Positions 52,256 through 63,067 of a stretch of 64,000 nucleotides of DNA are shown here, piece by piece. The translations under genes were made by a program, and so were the position numbers. Each line of letters starts with the position of its first letter. Within the stretch, counting starts at the first letter, position 1. Source of the stretch: Peribacillus saganii. Its GTDB lineage: Bacteria > Bacillota > Bacilli > Bacillales > DSM-1321. The stretch covers positions 1 through 64,000 of the forward strand of contig NZ_QVTE01000024.1 in NCBI RefSeq assembly GCF_003429095.1, read 5' to 3'. The notes under the pieces are model-generated. The model was not told where the DNA came from, did not search any database, and was given only the letters and a program-made list of their open reading frames with translations.

Positions 52256-52905
52256 GGTAAGTAAATCTTGATTTAGTACTTACAAAATTGGATCAAAGCG
52301 GAGAGTGGTAAGTAAATCGAATCTTGATTTAGTACTCACAAAATTGGACCAAAGCGGTAATCGGTAAGAAAATCCTGATTTTAGTGCCCGCAAAACGGCG
52401 GCCAAAGAGGAAACCGGAAAGAAAATCCTCATTTAGTGCCCACAACAAGTAAACGAAAGCAGAAATCGGTAAGTAAACCTTCATTTAGCGCCCGTAAAAT
52501 TGCACCAAAGCAGAAATCGGTAAGTAAACCCTCATTTAGCGCCCGTAAAATTGCACCAAAGCAGAAATCGGTAAGTAAAGCTAGATTTAGTGCCCGCAAA
52601 ATTGCACCAAAGCAGAAATCGGTAAGTAAAACTTGATTTAGCGCCCGTAAAATTGGGCCAAAGCAGAAATCGGTAAGTAAACCCTCATTTAGCGCCCGTA
52701 AAATTGAACCAAAGCAGAAATCGGTAAGTAAATCTTGATTTAGTGCCCGCAAAAGCAGACTGAAGTAGAAATCGGAAAGTAAATCTTCATTTAGTGCCCG
52801 CAGGAGCAGACCAAAGCAGAAACCGGTAAGTAAACCCCCGTTTAGTGCCCGCAAAATTGAACCAAAGCAGAAATCGGTAAGTAAAAGTAGATTTAGTGCC
52901 CGCCC
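52256..52905. repeat. 51 bp degenerate tandem array, first locus (~13 units)
   Basis: About 13 units of 51 bp (51-54 at the left end). Each has GGTAAGTAAA, four or so variable bases, ATTTAGTGCCCG (or CGCCCG), then AAAATTGNACCAAAGCAGAAATC. Middle units are almost identical; the left ones are worn. A 51 bp period keeps reading frames open by chance (frames of 66 and 141 codons), but these have no ribosome site. The same core returns at 62081. Outside the array, 52141-52255 and 52906-53096 hold no gene. Confidence 0.9.
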
Positions 52906-53105
52906 AACATAAAATGTCTTTATTAGCCAGCCATAGTTGTTGTACGCTCCTCACACTCCATTTTAAGCTATCTAGCCTCCACAATTTCTCATATTCCATT
53001 TTTATCTTATAAAAGAAATTTTTACAAATTTTTCTTTAATTTTGTCGGATTTAAAATTATGATAAAACTAAGACTTTTGGATCAGGAGGGATTTACCTGA
53101 AAGAA

Positions 53106-54239
53106 GTGGCCAATGCTGAATTATTCAGGAATGAATTGAAGGCAGATGAAATGCTTGAGGTTATTTTTACATATGCAGCAAAAATAGCGAATGAAAAAAA
53201 GCTTGAAACGCTCCTGGTGCTAATGGCTGATATGGGCAGAGATCTTGTTGTTGCTGACCGATGTACGCTTTGGCTTCTCGATGAGGACCGGCAAGTATTA
53301 TGGACGAAGGTTGCCCATGGGATAGACAGAGTTGAGATTCCTGCTTCCACCGGATTGGCTGGAAACGCGGTTCAAACAGGGGAACCGATTATTATAAGCA
53401 ATGCTTATGAGGACCTCCGGTTTAACAGGGATGTTGATAGAAAAACGGGCTATTTAACCAAGTCGGTAATCGTAATACCAATACATAATCAGGAGAATCA
53501 AATTATTGGGTGTTATCAGGCAGTAAATAAAATGACTTCAGCTGATGCTGTATTTTCTGATCATGATTTAAAGCACCTAACCTTAGCTGCGTCCTATACA
53601 GGAAAATCTCTGGAGGCAGCCATTTTATATGAAGAAATTGAACAGACCCAGAGGGAAATTATTTTTACCATGGGGGAAATTGGTGAGACGCGGTCCAAAG
53701 AAACAGGAAATCATGTCAAACGGGTTGCCAGATATTCCGGAATCCTGGCGAGGGGCGTGGGTATGAGCGAGGAGGAAGTTGACCTGGTAGTAATGGCGTC
53801 GCCTATGCATGATATTGGGAAGGTTGCCATCCCTGATAGCATATTAAATAAACCTGGAAAGCTTACAGAAGAAGAATACGAAATCATGCAATCCCATACC
53901 AGAGTAGGATATAACCTTCTAAAAGGATCAAATCGGCGGATTTTAAAAGCAGCAGCGATAATCGCCTATGAACACCATGAAAAGTGGAATGGAACGGGAT
54001 ACCCTGAGGGAAAAAGCGGGGAAGACATCCATATATATGGCAGGATTACGGCCTTGGCCGATGTATTTGATGCGCTTGCAAGTGACCGGGTCTACAAAAA
54101 CGCCTGGGAGCTGGAGCGGATCCTTTCATTGTTTAGGGAAGAAAGCGGTAAGCATTTTGATCCGAAACTCGTTGATATATTCTTTGAAAACTTGGATGAA
54201 ATAGTGCGAGTAAAGGAACTTTATAAAGATGTATTTTAG
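53106..54239 (+). CDS. GAF and HD-GYP domain phosphodiesterase
   Basis: 377 residues, cytoplasmic. GAF domain at ~20-175 (CTLWLLDEDRQVLWTKVAHG, IHNQENQIIGCYQAVNK), then HD-GYP at ~185-365: ETGNHVKRVARYS, metal site MHDIGKVAIPD, HHEKWNGTGYPEG and LADVFDALASDR. The intact HHExxxGxGYP signature marks cyclic-di-GMP phosphodiesterases. The annotated GTG has a distant ribosome site (GGAGGG, 15 nt). An in-frame CTG at 53097 would have ideal 6 nt spacing, so the true start is open. First gene of an operon with the CHASE2 cyclase (28 bp gap). Confidence 0.9.
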   Translation: MANAELFRNELKADEMLEVIFTYAAKIANEKKLETLLVLMADMGRDLVVADRCTLWLLDEDRQVLWTKVAHGIDRVEIPASTGLAGNAVQTGEPIIISNAYEDLRFNRDVDRKTGYLTKSVIVIPIHNQENQIIGCYQAVNKMTSADAVFSDHDLKHLTLAASYTGKSLEAAILYEEIEQTQREIIFTMGEIGETRSKETGNHVKRVARYSGILARGVGMSEEEVDLVVMASPMHDIGKVAIPDSILNKPGKLTEEEYEIMQSHTRVGYNLLKGSNRRILKAAAIIAYEHHEKWNGTGYPEGKSGEDIHIYGRITALADVFDALASDRVYKNAWELERILSLFREESGKHFDPKLVDIFFENLDEIVRVKELYKDVF

Positions 54240-54266
54240 CAGCATGTGGAATTCAGGGGGACACCA

Positions 54267-56081
54267 ATGAAGCTAGCAAAAAATATTTTAGTCGGTCTGA
54301 TAATAGGGGCAGTTTTATCCTGCTTTTATATTTTTCATACCTTTTATATGATTGAGAATAATTTTACAGACCGGCTAACTTCTTTTACTGATGAAAAAGA
54401 AGTTGATTACAGAATAAAGATTCTTGCCATTGATGAGGCAAGCTTGAGCGAAATCGGTAAATGGCCTTGGTCAAGGGATGTACTGGCTGAAACGGCAGAA
54501 AAAATTGCCAAGGCAGGTGCCACTGCTGTCTGGACTGATGTCCTGTATACAGAAAAAAGTGAATTGCCAAAAGAAGATTCAGAATGGAACCGTATTGCCA
54601 AGCAATATCCGAATGTTTATTTGTCAGCATATTTTAAATTTCCGCCGAGGCAGCAATCCTTTCAGGCAGAAGAGCTGCTCTGGCCTATTTATGAGCCTGC
54701 ACCTGAACAGGTTGGACATATTAACACTTTCCCTGACCGGGACCAAATTGTACGCCAGGTAACATTAGGGGTTAAGGACGAAGAAAAAGGAATAGTTCCT
54801 GCTATTTCTGTCAGGCTGGCAAACCGTCTTCTGGATGAAAAAAAGCAAATAACATGGGATGAGCAGGGCAATTTTTATGCGGGTGACAAGAAGCTCTCCA
54901 CAGGAAACCGAAACAATATTTATTTCCAGTATTTCTCTTCCGCTCAAAAAACGGATGTTAAATCATTTGAAGTTTTCTCCATTAAGGATGTCATTAACGG
55001 AAAAATTGATCCATCATACTTTACCGATTCGGTTGTGTTAATAGGCCCTTATGCCACGGGGCTTTCCGATCAATACAGGACGCCAACAAGCAGAACGCTG
55101 GAAATGTTCGGGGTCGAAATCCATGCAAATATCATCCAAAGCATGTTAAATCAGGATTTTTATCAAACGTCGTCAAAAACGGTCGGGGTTGTTCTTATCT
55201 TCCTTATTTCTATTGTAGGATATCTATTATTTGTTGCGCTGCGCCCTAAATGGGGAGGTTTACTATCATTAATAATGATAGCCTGCTATGTAGGGATATC
55301 TCTTATTGTATTCTTGAAATTCTCCATTCTGCTTCCATTTATCTATGTGGTTATGGGGATTATTACTTCCTGTGTGCTTTCCATTGTCACACAATATGTT
55401 AGGGAGCTTGGGGAGCGGAAAAGAGTGACGGGGATATTCGGGCGCTATGTTTCGAAAAGTGTCGTTGATGAGATCCTGGCAGCTAAGAATGAAATAGCGG
55501 TTGGCGGAATTCGCAAGGAAGTAACTTTGATGTTTGTTGATATAAGGGGCTTCACGCCGCTTTCCGAAAAAATGGAGCCGGAAGAGGTCGTTGGGATACT
55601 CAATGAATATCTGGATCTCGGAGCCCAGGCAATTTTTAAATATGAAGGTACGATTGACAAGTTTATTGGTGATGGGATAATGGCTATTTTCGGAGCGCCA
55701 ATCGAGTATGAGGACCATGCCATCCGTGCTGCTAATGCTGCACTTTTTATGAAAAAGGAAGCAGATAGGCTTGCCCAGCAGATTAATGATAAATACCAAA
55801 GCTCCGTAGCCTTCGGGATTGGACTTAATACTGGGCCGGCTGTCATAGGAAATATTGGCTCCAGTGAACGAATGGATTACACTGCGATCGGGGATACAGT
55901 TAACCTGGCTGCACGGCTAGAGTCGAATGCAAAACCGAACCAGATTTTAATGAGTGAAAATACATATCAGATTATACAGCAGCATTTCGTGTGTACACCT
56001 CTTCAGCCTATAAAGGTTAAGGGGAAAGCGGAACCGGTTGTTGTCTATGAATTGGAGGCGGAGAGAGTTGAAGTGCAGTAA
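54267..56081 (+). CDS. CHASE2-domain class III adenylate/guanylate cyclase
   Basis: About 604 residues. N-terminal membrane helix ([17 protein letters not shown]), extracytoplasmic CHASE2 sensor domain (~35-290: [19 protein letters not shown] ... [14 protein letters not shown]), three membrane helices (~300-375), then a class III cyclase catalytic domain (~405-590). Metal-binding Asp residues lie in [12 protein letters not shown] and [12 protein letters not shown]; the Lys in DKFIGDG and the NLAARLES Asn/Arg set fit a nucleotide cyclase, probably adenylate. The sensor faces outward, so it converts an external cue into cAMP. ATG at 54267 with GGGGG 7 nt upstream. It overlaps the next gene. Confidence 0.93.
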   Translation: MKLAKNILVGLIIGAVLSCFYIFHTFYMIENNFTDRLTSFTDEKEVDYRIKILAIDEASLSEIGKWPWSRDVLAETAEKIAKAGATAVWTDVLYTEKSELPKEDSEWNRIAKQYPNVYLSAYFKFPPRQQSFQAEELLWPIYEPAPEQVGHINTFPDRDQIVRQVTLGVKDEEKGIVPAISVRLANRLLDEKKQITWDEQGNFYAGDKKLSTGNRNNIYFQYFSSAQKTDVKSFEVFSIKDVINGKIDPSYFTDSVVLIGPYATGLSDQYRTPTSRTLEMFGVEIHANIIQSMLNQDFYQTSSKTVGVVLIFLISIVGYLLFVALRPKWGGLLSLIMIACYVGISLIVFLKFSILLPFIYVVMGIITSCVLSIVTQYVRELGERKRVTGIFGRYVSKSVVDEILAAKNEIAVGGIRKEVTLMFVDIRGFTPLSEKMEPEEVVGILNEYLDLGAQAIFKYEGTIDKFIGDGIMAIFGAPIEYEDHAIRAANAALFMKKEADRLAQQINDKYQSSVAFGIGLNTGPAVIGNIGSSERMDYTAIGDTVNLAARLESNAKPNQILMSENTYQIIQQHFVCTPLQPIKVKGKAEPVVVYELEAERVEVQ

Positions 56082-59000
56082 GATTATCGCTGCTTGCCTT
56101 TTGCTGCTTCATATGTGCTTGCCTGCTACTGTTCAAGCAGCAGAAGGCCAAACGGCAAGATCAGCCAAAATAGCAGATTTAAAAGGAAGTGCACTGTTAA
56201 AAAGGGGAGGCGGCTTGCGAGAGTACCTTGCTTTCAATGGAATGGGGCTGCTGGAAGGTGATATGATCCGTACCGAGAAAGCCAGCTCTTCCAAAATTAT
56301 TTATGATAAGGGTACCGAGGCAATGCTCAGTGAAAATACCCAGCTCATGATCTCCACTTTAAAACAAGAAGGAGATCAGAACAGAACAGGTTTGAAGCTA
56401 TGGTCGGGGAATATCTGGAACCGTGTAAAAAAGCTTTTAAACGCAGATGACGAATATAATGTTGAAACTCCTACTGCGGTTATGGGCGTGAGGGGAACAT
56501 TATTCTATGTTTCTATTGATCCGGACACAGCTGACACAGTCTTACATGTGTTTGACGGAGCAGTCAGTGTTTCTTCTCCGGGTAAGGAAAACAATGAAGA
56601 AGAAAACCAGCAGGAGGAAACCTTGGTCACTGTTGGCGAATCCATAACAGTGTATGAAGGAATGCTGAATGGTGAAATGCAGGATTCAAAGACACAGATT
56701 AACTTGGAAAAACTAGTTGAAGATGCTGAGCCCGGCATGTTGGTACAAATGCTACAGGACATGTTAGAAGTCTCTGAAGAACGAATAGAGGAATCAGGAG
56801 CTGCTGATTTAGGAAGTTTAAGTGAAACGGAGAAAATGGAGCAGTTAACCGAAAGTCTATTAAGTTCAAAAAGAACAGTATTTACGGCGCTTCTTGCCGA
56901 TAACCTGCTAAAAGCGATTGAAGTTTCACCAAAGATTGAACAAGTTACACAAGAGCTATCCTCAAGGAACCAATCAATAGAATCGCTAAAAACAAGTATT
57001 CAAGAAGTAAACCAGGAAGCTGCACAATCTTTTGAGAAAGTAAAAAATGAAGCTATTAAACAAGGTATGGATACACAAAAGATTGATGACCTCTTTGTGA
57101 AGGAAAATTTAGCTGATACAGAGAACCTGATTAAATCTTCTGCACAGCTATTAGATCAAAAATTAGAAGAAAAAAACTTGTTAAATAATGCGCAGCAATC
57201 AAATCCTGAACAGGACAATAATATTGTTACAGCCGCGGCGCAACTCAGCTTAGATGATGAACCAGGAGACATTCCTACAACAATTGGTCAAACACAGGGG
57301 AATGGAGAGGGACCAAATCCAGATCCAGGCATAGCGGGAGCACCAAATTCAGGCAAGGATACTAACCAAAACCCGGCATCAAACCCAGGTTCTACGTCAA
57401 ATCCAAGTCCGGGATCAAATGCAGGCCCAAAGCCAAATCCAAACCCGGAACCAACACCGGGCCCGAAGCCAAGTCCAAATCCAGACCCAGCTCCGGACTC
57501 GAAGCCGAGTCCAACACCGGAACCAACACCGGAACCAACACCGGAACCAACACCGGATCCGAAGCCAAGTCCAACACCGGAACCAACACCGGCGCCAAAG
57601 CCGAGTCCAAATCCGGAACCAACACCGGACCCGAAGCCAGGTCCAAGTCCGAAACCAACACCGGCGCCAACGCCAAGTCCGACTCCGGAACCAACACCGG
57701 ATCCAGAGCCAAATACCAGCCCGGGATCAGATCCAGCACCGGCGCCAAATCCAGATGGGGAAGGTACCACCAATCCACCACCGGCAGGATCGATGGAAAT
57801 TGACCTAGGCACTGAAGCTCCAGTCAGCACAAGAAGTGGCAATCTGGTATTTGCAGGAGGGATCGGTCTTGATATGAGGCCTGTTTCTAGCAATTTGCCT
57901 GCGGGCACCACTGTTCGTCTAGATAATGTGACCGGTTCAGTCGTAACCAAGGCCGATTTTTCTCCGGCTGGCACCGGAAGTGTCATGGCATTTAACTTTA
58001 ATACCGATATTAATAGTTACCTAACAACACCTGTAACAATTAGTTTTCCGGTTGAAAGCTCCAGCAATGTAGAAAATACAGGAGTATTTTATAAATTAGC
58101 TAATGATGAGTGGGAGTATCAGACATCAAAAATCGAAAATAGTCTGATTAAAGCTGATGTGAGCCATTTCTCAACTTATGGAGTTTTTAATGCAGAGAAG
58201 CTGGAAGTTCCAGAGCATTTAATCATAGATTATGAAGGGAAACGAAGCGTGGTTCTGGATGAGCTTGCTGACCCCGGGGCAAAAATTTATTACACCAATG
58301 ATGGAACCGAGCCTACAAAAGCCTCTAATGAGTATAAACCGGATCAGCACATTGAATTCAACGGTACCCATCCAATTAAATTCAAGGCTATCGCTCCAAA
58401 TAAAATTGATAGTGAAATAAAAACGATTTACAGTAATGAAGCACAGCAGCCAGAGCAGTTTGGATTTTTACTAAAGAATACTAATTCAACCTATGCGAAT
58501 GTTGAAGTTACCCAAATGAACGCTAATGGAAATTATCATGATTTATCCGCGTATGTTAGTTCGGAAGTAACCTCTGAGGGGTTAGCCGTATATGTAAATC
58601 TTAAAGAGAAAATTTCCCCAGAAACAACTATAAATGTAGCTGTTTCGACAACAGAAGCGGTTTACTTTCAAACAGTAACCGGAGAAAACATTGGAAAATT
58701 AATTGAACTAAATGGCGAAGGACTAGTGCCCCTTGTTGTCGATGTTGAGGGTGTGGACGGCTTCCAGCAAAGAACTGTCAACGCAACGTTAGTTGATGCA
58801 AATGGAAATCCAGTAAACAATGCATTGGTTCGTGAGGGTGTTTTTATTTCTCCTGGGAACTATAATCTGCAGGTTAACGGTTATGATAGTGAAAATAATG
58901 GATATATGCTATTTAATAAAGAAGTGAAGGTAGATGGCACATCCAATGTCATGATCGAGCAGCGTTTAACAGAAATCCAATTACAATCTAATAATAATAG

Positions 59001-60942
59001 AGAATTTACTTTTGAATCAAAGGATGTAGTTGCTTTTCCGAACGACGGTTTTAATACTTATTATCATCTTGACTTAAACAATAATGGTACAGAAATAAAC
59101 AGGGTATTTGTCTCGAATGGGGAGTATAGTGATATCTGGGTGGTATACGGAAAAGATGAATCCTCTTATGATATTCAATACAGAAAGGGACCAATTGATG
59201 CTCAAGGGGAGACTGTGCAATTCTCCTTTGATACAGATTACCATTTTAAAATGTATGATGGACCTTCAGCTGTTTCTCCTACTGACATAATAGGAAGAAC
59301 AGTTAACGGGGAAATTTACGATGGTAAAGGAAATTCGGTTACTCTTTATGAATCGATAAACCAGGAGCTTACAAGGGAAATTATTTTAACAAAAGGATCA
59401 GAAGTATTATCATATAAGTTTTTGCCGGGTGAGTTAAATTTTTATACTTGGGATATGCTTTTTCCTGGAATATCAGGAGAATATACAGTCCAGATAAAGG
59501 TTATTAATCATTGGGTAGAAGCGTCCAGTGAATTTACAATATCGTTTGATAAAGTGGCCTCCAGTACCATTAGTGGCATGGTTACATTGGCAGATCCTTT
59601 AGAAAAAAATGCAGATGTCATAATATCAGCAGAACCGTTAGATAGTATGCCTTTAATGAAAGAGATTACCATTCCAGCAGGTTCTACAAGTATTGAATAT
59701 GACATTAAAGTTCCAGCAGATCAGCAGTACCGTGTCCATTATTATTTAAAAAGCCAGCCTGGCAATTTGATAATGGACGGATATGTTGGTCATGATGGTA
59801 TTGTTTATGATATCGAATCTGCTAAAATATTATCGCCTATAGAAAATTTTGCAGATTTAAATATTGACATACCTGAAGGAGCGGTCGTCGTCGGTAAGGT
59901 AATGCTGCCTGATGGAGTAGCAGCTGATGAGGATGTCAAAGTTAACCTATCTGCCTATAATGAGTACTCAGAAGAAAGAGCAATGCTTATGTTTTCAACA
60001 GAAGCAGCAATACAGGCTGGAAAAACAGAAGCAGACTTTACATTAATCGTCCCTAATAAAGATGATAGCTATGTCCTTGAATATTCCTATTATTATAACG
60101 GTAAGATGAGATATGGGACTTGGCCAGGTAATATTAATATTCAGGACGGTAGTGTTAATCCGGAAGCCGTAGAAATCATTTTGCAAAGTGATACGGCAGC
60201 GATGCAAAGACCATTAGAACTGGTAAATTCCAATCCAGCTAATAAGAGGCAAGATATACCGATTGATACAACAGCAGTTTTTGAATTTAATCAGCCTTTA
60301 TACCCTTTTGTAACACCATTAATTTATTTGAAGGTGGAGGGAGCAGAAGAAGCGCAAACTGTTGAAGGAGCAGTAAATGGCAGTAATGTGGAAGTAAACC
60401 TGGCAGGAATTCTTCAGCCTGGCAAAACCTACACTCTTACTTTGCCTGGAAACAGTGTGATTAGTGAAAATGAGCTGTCGATGAATTCTGAAGTCTCAAT
60501 TGAGTTTTCGACAGCAGCACCTAATTTGGAACCTCCAAAAGCAGATGAGGGTTCGACTAGGGATGATATACAAGAGGATCCAGGTCAGGATGATACTCAG
60601 GTAGAAGAACCAGTCTGTGAAAATCCTAATGTATCCGGGGAGGCGTCCTCAGAAGTACCAAGCACTTGTGAGAATGACAGTGATACAGAGGTCCCAATTC
60701 GAACAGAGGAGCCAACAGGCGATGTTGACGCCCGAATTCCAGAAGGTACCACAATCCCTGATGAAGACGCTACAAGTGAGAACGAGGTATCTGAACCAGA
60801 TCCGACCATGGAAGATGTTCAGAGTGAGCAAGAGGTTTCTCTGCCAGAAGAGCCCGTAAATGAGCAACCGGCTGAAAATGTTCCAGTCATTCAACCTGAA
60901 ACTGGTGATCCTACTGATAATACTGAGGTAAATCCGACGTAA
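56068..60942 (+). CDS. Very large secreted FecR-domain surface protein
   Basis: About 1,624 residues. TTG start preceded by GGAGGCGGAGAG, overlapping the cyclase gene by 14 bp; signal peptide follows ([20 protein letters not shown]). FecR domain at ~40-160, including [15 protein letters not shown] and [15 protein letters not shown]. Then ~220 helical residues, a ~150-residue Pro/Thr/Glu/Lys linker ([15 protein letters not shown]), a ZU5/beta region, a chitobiase-type domain ([20 protein letters not shown]), further Ig-like beta domains, a Big_5-like domain near the end ([20 protein letters not shown]) and an acidic tail. No LPXTG anchor or SLH is seen, so how it stays at the surface is unclear. 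Translational coupling to a cyclase suggests a sensing partner of the CHASE2 domain. Confidence 0.8.
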   Translation: MKCSKIIAACLLLLHMCLPATVQAAEGQTARSAKIADLKGSALLKRGGGLREYLAFNGMGLLEGDMIRTEKASSSKIIYDKGTEAMLSENTQLMISTLKQEGDQNRTGLKLWSGNIWNRVKKLLNADDEYNVETPTAVMGVRGTLFYVSIDPDTADTVLHVFDGAVSVSSPGKENNEEENQQEETLVTVGESITVYEGMLNGEMQDSKTQINLEKLVEDAEPGMLVQMLQDMLEVSEERIEESGAADLGSLSETEKMEQLTESLLSSKRTVFTALLADNLLKAIEVSPKIEQVTQELSSRNQSIESLKTSIQEVNQEAAQSFEKVKNEAIKQGMDTQKIDDLFVKENLADTENLIKSSAQLLDQKLEEKNLLNNAQQSNPEQDNNIVTAAAQLSLDDEPGDIPTTIGQTQGNGEGPNPDPGIAGAPNSGKDTNQNPASNPGSTSNPSPGSNAGPKPNPNPEPTPGPKPSPNPDPAPDSKPSPTPEPTPEPTPEPTPDPKPSPTPEPTPAPKPSPNPEPTPDPKPGPSPKPTPAPTPSPTPEPTPDPEPNTSPGSDPAPAPNPDGEGTTNPPPAGSMEIDLGTEAPVSTRSGNLVFAGGIGLDMRPVSSNLPAGTTVRLDNVTGSVVTKADFSPAGTGSVMAFNFNTDINSYLTTPVTISFPVESSSNVENTGVFYKLANDEWEYQTSKIENSLIKADVSHFSTYGVFNAEKLEVPEHLIIDYEGKRSVVLDELADPGAKIYYTNDGTEPTKASNEYKPDQHIEFNGTHPIKFKAIAPNKIDSEIKTIYSNEAQQPEQFGFLLKNTNSTYANVEVTQMNANGNYHDLSAYVSSEVTSEGLAVYVNLKEKISPETTINVAVSTTEAVYFQTVTGENIGKLIELNGEGLVPLVVDVEGVDGFQQRTVNATLVDANGNPVNNALVREGVFISPGNYNLQVNGYDSENNGYMLFNKEVKVDGTSNVMIEQRLTEIQLQSNNNREFTFESKDVVAFPNDGFNTYYHLDLNNNGTEINRVFVSNGEYSDIWVVYGKDESSYDIQYRKGPIDAQGETVQFSFDTDYHFKMYDGPSAVSPTDIIGRTVNGEIYDGKGNSVTLYESINQELTREIILTKGSEVLSYKFLPGELNFYTWDMLFPGISGEYTVQIKVINHWVEASSEFTISFDKVASSTISGMVTLADPLEKNADVIISAEPLDSMPLMKEITIPAGSTSIEYDIKVPADQQYRVHYYLKSQPGNLIMDGYVGHDGIVYDIESAKILSPIENFADLNIDIPEGAVVVGKVMLPDGVAADEDVKVNLSAYNEYSEERAMLMFSTEAAIQAGKTEADFTLIVPNKDDSYVLEYSYYYNGKMRYGTWPGNINIQDGSVNPEAVEIILQSDTAAMQRPLELVNSNPANKRQDIPIDTTAVFEFNQPLYPFVTPLIYLKVEGAEEAQTVEGAVNGSNVEVNLAGILQPGKTYTLTLPGNSVISENELSMNSEVSIEFSTAAPNLEPPKADEGSTRDDIQEDPGQDDTQVEEPVCENPNVSGEASSEVPSTCENDSDTEVPIRTEEPTGDVDARIPEGTTIPDEDATSENEVSEPDPTMEDVQSEQEVSLPEEPVNEQPAENVPVIQPETGDPTDNTEVNPT

Positions 60943-60947
60943 AAAGT

Positions 60948-60992
60948 GAAAACGCATGTGCCTTCTGGATGGGAAGGTACATGCGTTTTTTA
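60948..60992 (+). terminator. Terminator of the signalling operon
   Basis: AAAACGCATGT/ACATGCGTTTT stem with an inner CCTTC/GGAAGG pair and a TTTTTT tail, 6 bp after the FecR gene. Confidence 0.85.
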
Positions 60993-61054
60993 GTCGGGAA
61001 GTTGTCACTTGTATAATAATGTAATAGTTTATATTATTTATTTGGAGGTGAAAT

Positions 61055-61960
61055 ATGATAATTAAATCGAGAAGTGAACCAAGAGAATTAACGCTTATGA
61101 GATATTTAAAAACACGGAAGGATTTATCAGCTAACGATGAGAATTACTTTTCGACTCTTGAAAAGGGCTTCAAAGGTGAACAAATGTGTGATGTTTGGTT
61201 AGGGAACCTTTCAGACAGCTGGCTTATAATAAATGATTTATGTCTGGAAAGAAACAACACTGTATTTCAAATCGATACGCTTCTAGTTTCCCATGACATC
61301 ATACATCTTATTGAAGTCAAAAATTATGAAGGTGATTTTTATATTGAAGATGAAAAATGGTATTCAACTTCTAAGTCTGAGATTAAAAATCCGCTCCTGC
61401 AGCTGAAGCGGAGTGAGTCCCTATTCCGGCAAATTCTTAAAGACCTTGGATTCACCTCACAATTAGAAGCGCATGTTATCTTCATAAACCCCGAATTTCA
61501 CTTATATCAAGCTCCATTAAACCTACCTATTATCTTCCCAGCACAGCTTAATCGATTTAAAAACAAATTAAACTTGAAATCACCAAAACTAAAGGACAAA
61601 CATATCAGATTTGCAGAACAACTAGTTTCCTGCCATTTAACTGAGTCTCCTTACACTCGATTGTCCAGCTATAGCTATGACCTGCTAGAAAAGGGGATGC
61701 CATGCGCAATCTGCACTGCATTTATTACTGAATTAACAGGTGGGCTGATGGTATGTAACAATTGCAGCTGCAAAGAAGGTGTCTCATCAGCAGTGAAACG
61801 GTGCGTGGATGAATTTCAAATTCTGTTTCCTGATAGAAAAATCACTACAAATGTAATTCAAGACTGGTGCAAAATAATACAATCTCAGAAAACAATAAGA
61901 CGCGTCCTCCAGAAAAACTTTAAATCTGTAGGTGTAGGAAGATCCCGTTATTACGTATAA
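61055..61960 (+). CDS. NERD-domain nuclease-related protein with zinc motif
   Basis: 301 residues. NERD domain at ~35-150: EKGFKGEQMCDVWLG, then FQIDTLLVSHDIIHLIEVKN (the D..E.K core of restriction-nuclease-like folds), and KNPLLQLKRSESLFRQIL. A C-terminal zinc-like set CAICTAF...CNNCSC follows at ~222-245. NERD proteins are predicted nucleases or DNA-processing factors, without a settled role. Start ATG with GGAGGTG 6 nt upstream. It is a separate transcript after the operon's terminator and lies just left of the second 51 bp array. Confidence 0.85.
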   Translation: MIIKSRSEPRELTLMRYLKTRKDLSANDENYFSTLEKGFKGEQMCDVWLGNLSDSWLIINDLCLERNNTVFQIDTLLVSHDIIHLIEVKNYEGDFYIEDEKWYSTSKSEIKNPLLQLKRSESLFRQILKDLGFTSQLEAHVIFINPEFHLYQAPLNLPIIFPAQLNRFKNKLNLKSPKLKDKHIRFAEQLVSCHLTESPYTRLSSYSYDLLEKGMPCAICTAFITELTGGLMVCNNCSCKEGVSSAVKRCVDEFQILFPDRKITTNVIQDWCKIIQSQKTIRRVLQKNFKSVGVGRSRYYV

Positions 61961-62080
61961 ATGCAGGCGGATATTGGAAGAAAATATTTACATGCAGAAT
62001 TATATAGTATTGTGCAACGATCAATCGCTTCGAACCAGCCTCTGCTAGTACTTTGCAGAAAACGTGACTAAAAGGTTTGC

Positions 62081-62500
62081 TTAGTGCCCGAGAAGGAGTA
62101 AATAGAAGTAAAGCGGTAAGTAAATCGGGGTTTAGTGCCCGTGAATGTGGAAAGAAGAGGTCTGGTGGTAAATAAATCGGGGTTTAGTGCCCATGAAGGA
62201 GAAATCAGGGTGGAAAACGGTAAGTAAATTGATGTTTAGTGCCCGTGAATGGGGATTAATGAGGGCGAGCGGAAAGTAAATCGGCATTTAGCGCCCGTGA
62301 AGGAGAAATCAGGGTGGAAAACGGAAAGTAAATTGATGTTTAGCGCCCAAGAAGTAGAAATTAGGGTGGAAAACGGTAAGTAAATTGATGTTTAGCGCCC
62401 GTGAAGGAACGATCAGGAGGAAACTGGTAAGTAAATCGCCATTTAGTGACCCCAAGGGGGGAATTGAAAAAAAACGGTAAGTAAATTTCCGTTTTTTGCC
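62081..62500. repeat. ~51 bp degenerate tandem array, second locus (~8-9 units)
   Basis: Units of 50-52 bp with the same core as 52256-52905: GGTAAGTAAATNG, N2-4, TTTAGTGCCCGTGAA, then a variable 20 bp (GGAGAAATCAGGGTGGAAAAC in several). They are more diverged than at the first locus and not frame-preserving. The flanking 61961-62080 and 62501-62584 hold no gene. Confidence 0.88.
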
Positions 62501-62591
62501 CTATAGTCAGTCCTGGAAAATTTGTCTTGAGCAGGGGATGCTTTTTTACCTGGGACGCCGCGGTCTGTCCGGCAAAAATAAATCTCTAAAA

Positions 62592-62630
62592 TAAAAAAAG
62601 CAAGCATGCCTCTTTGGCTGCTTGCTTTCC
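62592..62630 (-). terminator. Terminator of the DUF3307 gene
   Basis: GCAAGCA/TGCTTGC stem extended by AAA/TTT; on the minus strand TTTTTTTATTTT follows. ~80 bp past the DUF3307 stop. Confidence 0.7.
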
Positions 62631-62710
62631 TATTGCCGTAATTAATTGAAGCTTATACCAAAGAGGTCGGGGGATAGCCACTCCCTCCTACTCGCTTAAT
62701 TCCGGATTAA

Positions 62711-63055
62711 CTAAAACACAACTACCAACCCCAGGATGATTATATGAAAAACCTGATCGGTCATGATCACCAGCCAACCAACAGCGTTCGGGTCTGATCT
62801 CATGACGTTTCTTACCCACCAGACAATGAATGTACGTCTGTCTAAAAATATGTGAGACAGCAGAATGATTAATATGTCGAGGAGGGAGAGGCCGCCGAAA
62901 CCAATCCAGGCAATTAGTGCAATACATAATGTATAAACCGCAGAGTGTACTAGTAAGGCATCCCACTTTTTGGCTTTGTTCATTGCCATCCAATTGGTTT
63001 GAAACAAATAATCTCCAATCAGGTGACCGATTAGTAGAATATCAAAAGCGCTCAA
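62711..63055 (-). CDS. DUF3307 membrane protein
   Basis: 114 residues. Typical DUF3307 opening LIGHLIGDYLFQTNWMAMNK with conserved His, Asp, Gln and Trp, then four hydrophobic helices (TLCIALIAWIGF, LLDILIILLSHIFLD, HIIILGLVVVF) and a RRTFIVWWV loop. The family is uncharacterised. TTG start with GGAGGG 5 nt upstream, 12 bp after the NHL gene's stop, so the two form an operon. Confidence 0.85.
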   Translation of the reverse strand: MSAFDILLIGHLIGDYLFQTNWMAMNKAKKWDALLVHSAVYTLCIALIAWIGFGGLSLLDILIILLSHIFLDRRTFIVWWVRNVMRSDPNAVGWLVIMTDQVFHIIILGLVVVF

Positions 63056-63067
63056 GCAATCCCTCCT

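Noticed and set aside
52429-52854. Long repeat-encoded frames across the 51 bp array (66 codons on +, 141 codons on -)
   Set aside because: 51 bp is a multiple of three, so any stop-free unit keeps a frame open. There is no ribosome site, and the second array (50-52 bp units) does not keep frame.
57288-57986. Gly/Ser/Val-rich frame on the minus strand opposite the FecR gene
   Set aside because: It is the complement of the Pro/Thr/Glu-coding linker, with no ribosome site.
52256-62500. CRISPR arrays
   Set aside because: Units are ~51 bp with drifting sequence throughout, no constant repeat with unique equal-length spacers, and no cas genes in the window.
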